Below are positions 5,904 through 8,120 of a DNA stretch of 8,120 bases, one piece after another; positions within the stretch are counted from its first letter, which is position 1, and each line of letters opens with the position of its first letter. This DNA comes from Verrucomicrobiota bacterium. Its GTDB lineage: Bacteria; Verrucomicrobiota; Verrucomicrobiia; Chthoniobacterales; UBA10450. The notes under the pieces are model-generated. The model made no database searches, was not told the DNA's origin, and saw only the letters and a list, made by a program, of their open reading frames with translations. The stretch spans positions 1 to 8,120 of the forward strand of contig QHOF01000246.1 in NCBI GenBank assembly GCA_003219335.1. The letters are read 5' to 3'. The translations under genes were made by a program, and so were the position numbers.

Positions 5904-6046
5904 TCAAAACCGCAGCTTAATGCCTCTGTACGCGGCGCGCCCGAGCGCGGGGAAACCGAAAACTTCCGAGTAATGTTCGTCCATAAGGTTGTCGATCCGA
6001 CCGAAGATCGACAGGTGCGCATTAATTTCGAATTCGGCGGCGATGA
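5904..6046 (-). pseudogene. TonB-dependent receptor C-terminal tail, remnant 3
   Basis: The frame reads IIAAEFEINAHLSIFGR, IDNLMDEHYSEVFGFPALGR and AAYRGIKLRF, then TGA at 5904. It is the end of an outer-membrane receptor with terminal Phe, and shares 32 identical bases (5947-5978) with remnant 2 (5228-5259). The homology starts right at the stop codon of the BtuF-like gene (6047-6049). Upstream the same frame is only a shadow of that gene, so no receptor body exists. Given the neighbours, a lost BtuB-like cobalamin receptor is a reasonable source, but the tail alone cannot show its substrate. Confidence 0.8.
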
Positions 6047-6991
6047 TCACAAATGCGCAAGCTGCAACGCGCGCTTTTTTTCCACAGGAGTGTAACGCTG
6101 CCATGCACTCCCTTCCCACCTCCGCTGGAACCGGCAGCCATGCACGATCTCGGCAATGATTTCGACTGCGTCCGCGATCGTTGTGCCGGAGCGGTTGAAG
6201 AATTTGTTTCCGTCGGCGAAAGCAACGCGTCCATTCTTGACGGCGCTGAGCTCGAACCAGCCGGGCAGCGCTTCGAGAATCGGAATCTCGCGCATACTTC
6301 TGCTCAAATTGTAGCCGCACGGCGCAACGATCAAGAACGCCGGGTCCGCCTCCCGCACGCGCGCCCACGAAGTTACCTGCGAGTGTTCGCCTTTTTTCCC
6401 TAACAACAATTTTCCATTGGCGGCCTCGACCAATTCGGGTCCCCAGTTGCCCATCGGGAAAACTGGATCAGTCCATTCCAACGCGACAACAGTCGGCGCC
6501 GATTTTCGACGCACTGCTCGATGGACGTTGTCGATATTCTGCTGAATGTCAGCAACGAGACCTCTTGCGGCCGCAACACCATCGATCGCGTTCCCCACCG
6601 CAAATATTCCGTCATAAATGCCGCGCACCGTTCCCGCGCTCAGCGCCAAAGCCTGGCGAGCCAAATCCTGGCAACCATCTCTGGCCACGTCGCGCGGTGT
6701 GACCGCGCACACGTCGCAATGCTCCTGCGTGATGAGAAGATCAGGATCCAGTCGTGCGATTAATTCGGCGTCAATGTAATAAAGCGGCTCGTTTGCTCTG
6801 ATTCGCCGGCTTACCTCCGCATTGATCGCGCGGCTCGACATTTCCACGTCGAAAGCCGGCCAAGTGCAAACCGGTAATCTCTTTATCCAATCGGGATTGT
6901 CGCATTCGTGCGATCGGCCGACCAAATCTTTCCCCGCGCCCAGGCCGCAGACGATTTCGGTTCCACTGGCAAGTAACGATACGATGCGCAT
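6047..6991 (-). CDS. BtuF-like cobalamin-binding protein (Peripla_BP_2 family)
   Basis: A 314-residue protein of the PF01497 substrate-binding fold. Motifs: MRIVSLLASGTEIVCGLG at the start, GRSHECD (25-31), ITQEHCDVCAV (87-97), ALEWTDPVFPMGNWGPELVE (170-189) and FNRSG (265-269). These match the BtuF-related subgroup commonly named cobalamin-binding protein. There is no signal peptide: the first beta strand begins at residue 2, as is usual in this subgroup, so the place of action (cytosol or exported by other means) is open. About 30 residues after the fold (RRWEGSAWQRYTPVEKKRAL) form a basic tail. The start is supported by AAGGA 9 bases upstream, overlapping the stop of the preceding gene. 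It is third in a tight minus-strand operon with DUF71 and DUF6580 genes, which points to corrinoid salvage. I give no symbol because orthology to E. coli btuF is not shown. Confidence 0.87.
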   Translation of the reverse strand: MRIVSLLASGTEIVCGLGAGKDLVGRSHECDNPDWIKRLPVCTWPAFDVEMSSRAINAEVSRRIRANEPLYYIDAELIARLDPDLLITQEHCDVCAVTPRDVARDGCQDLARQALALSAGTVRGIYDGIFAVGNAIDGVAAARGLVADIQQNIDNVHRAVRRKSAPTVVALEWTDPVFPMGNWGPELVEAANGKLLLGKKGEHSQVTSWARVREADPAFLIVAPCGYNLSRSMREIPILEALPGWFELSAVKNGRVAFADGNKFFNRSGTTIADAVEIIAEIVHGCRFQRRWEGSAWQRYTPVEKKRALQLAHL

Positions 6992-7000
6992 ACAGTGACA

Positions 7001-7005
7001 TCCTT
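7001..7005 (-). promoter_or_regulatory. Ribosome-binding site of the BtuF-like gene
   Basis: AAGGA lies 9 bases before the ATG at 6991 and uses two bases of the DUF6580 stop codon (TAA, 7004-7006). It supports the chosen start and indicates coupled translation of the two genes. Confidence 0.6.
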
Positions 7006-7543
7006 ATGCGGGCAACGGTTCCCGTAATGAAACAAAAAATCTCTGCAACACAGCGAATCCTCCAAAGAGCACGGCCGCGAAAGTAATATCGCCGATGAGA
7101 CTGTTACGGAAAAATGGGATCGCGGCGGTGTAACACGCGATTAGTCCACTGCAAGTCCTCGGATAAAGCGCACCCCACGCCCATACAGCAAAATTCGTGA
7201 CGAGATAAAACATCACGGCATTACCAAGTGTCGCCGATGCAATTTTCAACGCAGATCCGTTGTTCCGAATGAGGCGCCCAATTACACCTGCCATCAGCAT
7301 GCAAAAATAAACGACTGGCTGAGATTTGAGCAACGCACCGCCGTAAACCGCGAAGCCGATTACCAGGTCGCTTAAAAACATCGCCGCAATCGGCAACAGA
7401 AAAGCGGCTTTGCGATTGCAAAAGTGCGCTCCGGCAAAAAGAGCGATGGCCGCAATCGGCGTTACGTTGGGCGGGTGCGGCAACAAACGTGACAGGGCAG
7501 CGAGCCCAACTATGGCGCTCAATGTGATCAATCGCTTATTCAT
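7004..7543 (-). CDS. DUF6580 family integral membrane protein, putative transporter
   Basis: A 179-residue hydrophobic protein with about six membrane segments (roughly 4-20, 27-41, 46-68, 77-92, 103-127, 151-171). Family-like motifs are RLLPHPPNVTPIAA (19-32), LSDLVIGF (57-64), VTNFAVW (115-121) and YTAAIPFFRNSLIGD (138-152). Size and topology resemble ECF-transporter S components, the substrate-capturing subunit, but no such role is demonstrated for this family as far as I know. Twelve bases separate it from both neighbours, a DUF71 enzyme and a BtuF-like protein, so a part in corrinoid or precursor uptake across the inner membrane is inferred. No BtuC/BtuD or ECF A/T genes are in the window. 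A strong GAAGGA precedes the ATG. Confidence 0.85.
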   Translation of the reverse strand: MNKRLITLSAIVGLAALSRLLPHPPNVTPIAAIALFAGAHFCNRKAAFLLPIAAMFLSDLVIGFAVYGGALLKSQPVVYFCMLMAGVIGRLIRNNGSALKIASATLGNAVMFYLVTNFAVWAWGALYPRTCSGLIACYTAAIPFFRNSLIGDITFAAVLFGGFAVLQRFFVSLREPLPA

Positions 7544-7547
7544 AATT

Positions 7548-7553
7548 TCCTTC
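7548..7553 (-). promoter_or_regulatory. Ribosome-binding site of the DUF6580 gene
   Basis: GAAGGA lies 4 bases before the ATG at 7543, within the 12-base gap after the DUF71 stop codon (TGA, 7556-7558). It supports the start and the operon reading. Confidence 0.6.
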
Positions 7554-7555
7554 TT

Positions 7556-8120
7556 TCAGACAGGCGGAATCAACTCCGCCGTGCATTTCTCCACGGAGTC
7601 GTTCGGCAAAAGATCTGCGTAATATCTTCCATCGCGTGTTACGATTTCGCCGACTCTCACTGAAACAGCTCTCTTGAAAATCGGTCCATCGAATACAAAG
7701 GAGTGAAACTCTCCATTCTCGCCGCATGGGTCAATCTCGGATGGAAGTACCTGCAAGAACTCCTCGTCATACAGTCTGCCAACAAATCCTGAGCCTACTT
7801 TTGGCTCCACACACGAGAGATAAGCCTTGTAGCCAAGTTGGATTACCTCGTGAGCCACCTTGGTCGTGTTGCGTTTCCAAATCGGAAAAATCCCGCGCAT
7901 ACCGGCTTTCGCCAGATTCGCTTCACGCCACGCGCGCAAATCTTCCAGGAACAGATCGCCAAAAGCAACGGTTTCCACGCCTCTGGCTTTGTAATGAGCC
8001 ATCACTCGACTCATGATCGCTTCGTAAACATCGTTCGTGCATCCACCCGGCTCGCCGGAGGGAAGATAAACTTTCTCGAGCGGTACTCCGATCGCCCGCG
8101 CTTGTTCGTCTAGCAGCGCT
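7556..8120 (-). CDS. DUF71/COG2102 (Diphthami_syn_2) PP-loop ATPase, 5' end outside window
   Basis: The frame is open from the right edge to a TGA at 7556, about 187 residues. It is the C-terminal part of a Dph6-related ATP pyrophosphatase: LLDEQARAIGVPLEKVYLP, VAFGDLFLEDLRAWREANL, AGMRGIFPIWKRNT, CVEPKVGSGFVGR and DPCGENGEFHSFVFDGP are family hallmarks, the last being the substrate-side motif. The N-terminal PP-loop (SGGKDS) must lie beyond 8120. In archaea and eukaryotes relatives amidate diphthine, which bacteria lack. Published comparative genomics of DUF71/COG2102 predicted a separate bacterial subgroup in B12 salvage, and the neighbours here fit that subgroup. The likely reaction is an ATP-dependent amide formation on a corrinoid, an inference only. 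An ATG at 8014 is internal, not the start. Confidence 0.88.
   Translation of the reverse strand, partial: ALLDEQARAIGVPLEKVYLPSGEPGGCTNDVYEAIMSRVMAHYKARGVETVAFGDLFLEDLRAWREANLAKAGMRGIFPIWKRNTTKVAHEVIQLGYKAYLSCVEPKVGSGFVGRLYDEEFLQVLPSEIDPCGENGEFHSFVFDGPIFKRAVSVRVGEIVTRDGRYYADLLPNDSVEKCTAELIPPV

Noticed and set aside
6050..6368. Minus-strand open frame running upstream from receptor remnant 3
   Set aside because: The part above 6050 is Arg/Ala/Cys-rich shadow sequence of the BtuF-like gene in another frame and shows no receptor features.

Overview
The window looks like a piece of a GC-rich soil or freshwater bacterial chromosome. Protein style (DUF885 lipoprotein-like exported protein, RmuC, ParE/addiction-module pair, TonB-dependent receptor tails) and the dense interspersed palindromic repeats that reach into reading frames fit Verrucomicrobiota, perhaps the Chthoniobacterales / Udaeobacter kind. 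That placement is inferred from style, not proven. No rRNA, tRNA, CRISPR array or transposase gene was seen.

Layout. At the left edge (3-116) is a possible tail of an unidentified gene. A plus-strand gene (128-2008) encodes an exported DUF885 putative metallopeptidase. A REP-like palindromic element is read through in its first codons, and a second one supplies its stop codon. Every other gene is on the minus strand, so the DUF885 gene and the SDR gene converge on the second repeat. Reading the minus strand from right to left: (i) a B12-salvage-like operon at the right edge, made of a DUF71/COG2102 PP-loop enzyme (partial, its 5' end outside the window), a DUF6580 membrane protein and a BtuF-like corrinoid-binding protein, each separated by 12 bases; (ii) a scrambled zone (about 4042-6046) with an addiction-module antitoxin, a frameshifted ParE-type toxin and a frameshifted proC, separated by three C-terminal tails of TonB-dependent receptors and by short palindromic repeats; (iii) rmuC and an SDR oxidoreductase, 12 bases apart, with an 8-bp tandem repeat running across the stop/start junction.

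How the genes relate. The DUF71, DUF6580 and BtuF-like genes probably act together in corrinoid uptake or salvage. A receptor tail directly after btuF suggests a BtuB-like receptor was once next door. The middle zone looks like gene cassettes (proC, toxin-antitoxin) placed between repeated receptor 3' ends, most simply explained by recombination between conserved receptor tails and linked repeats. Three small indels fall within about 1.4 kb there, so the zone is either decaying or carries sequence errors. rmuC and the SDR gene look intact and probably co-transcribed, without an obvious functional link.
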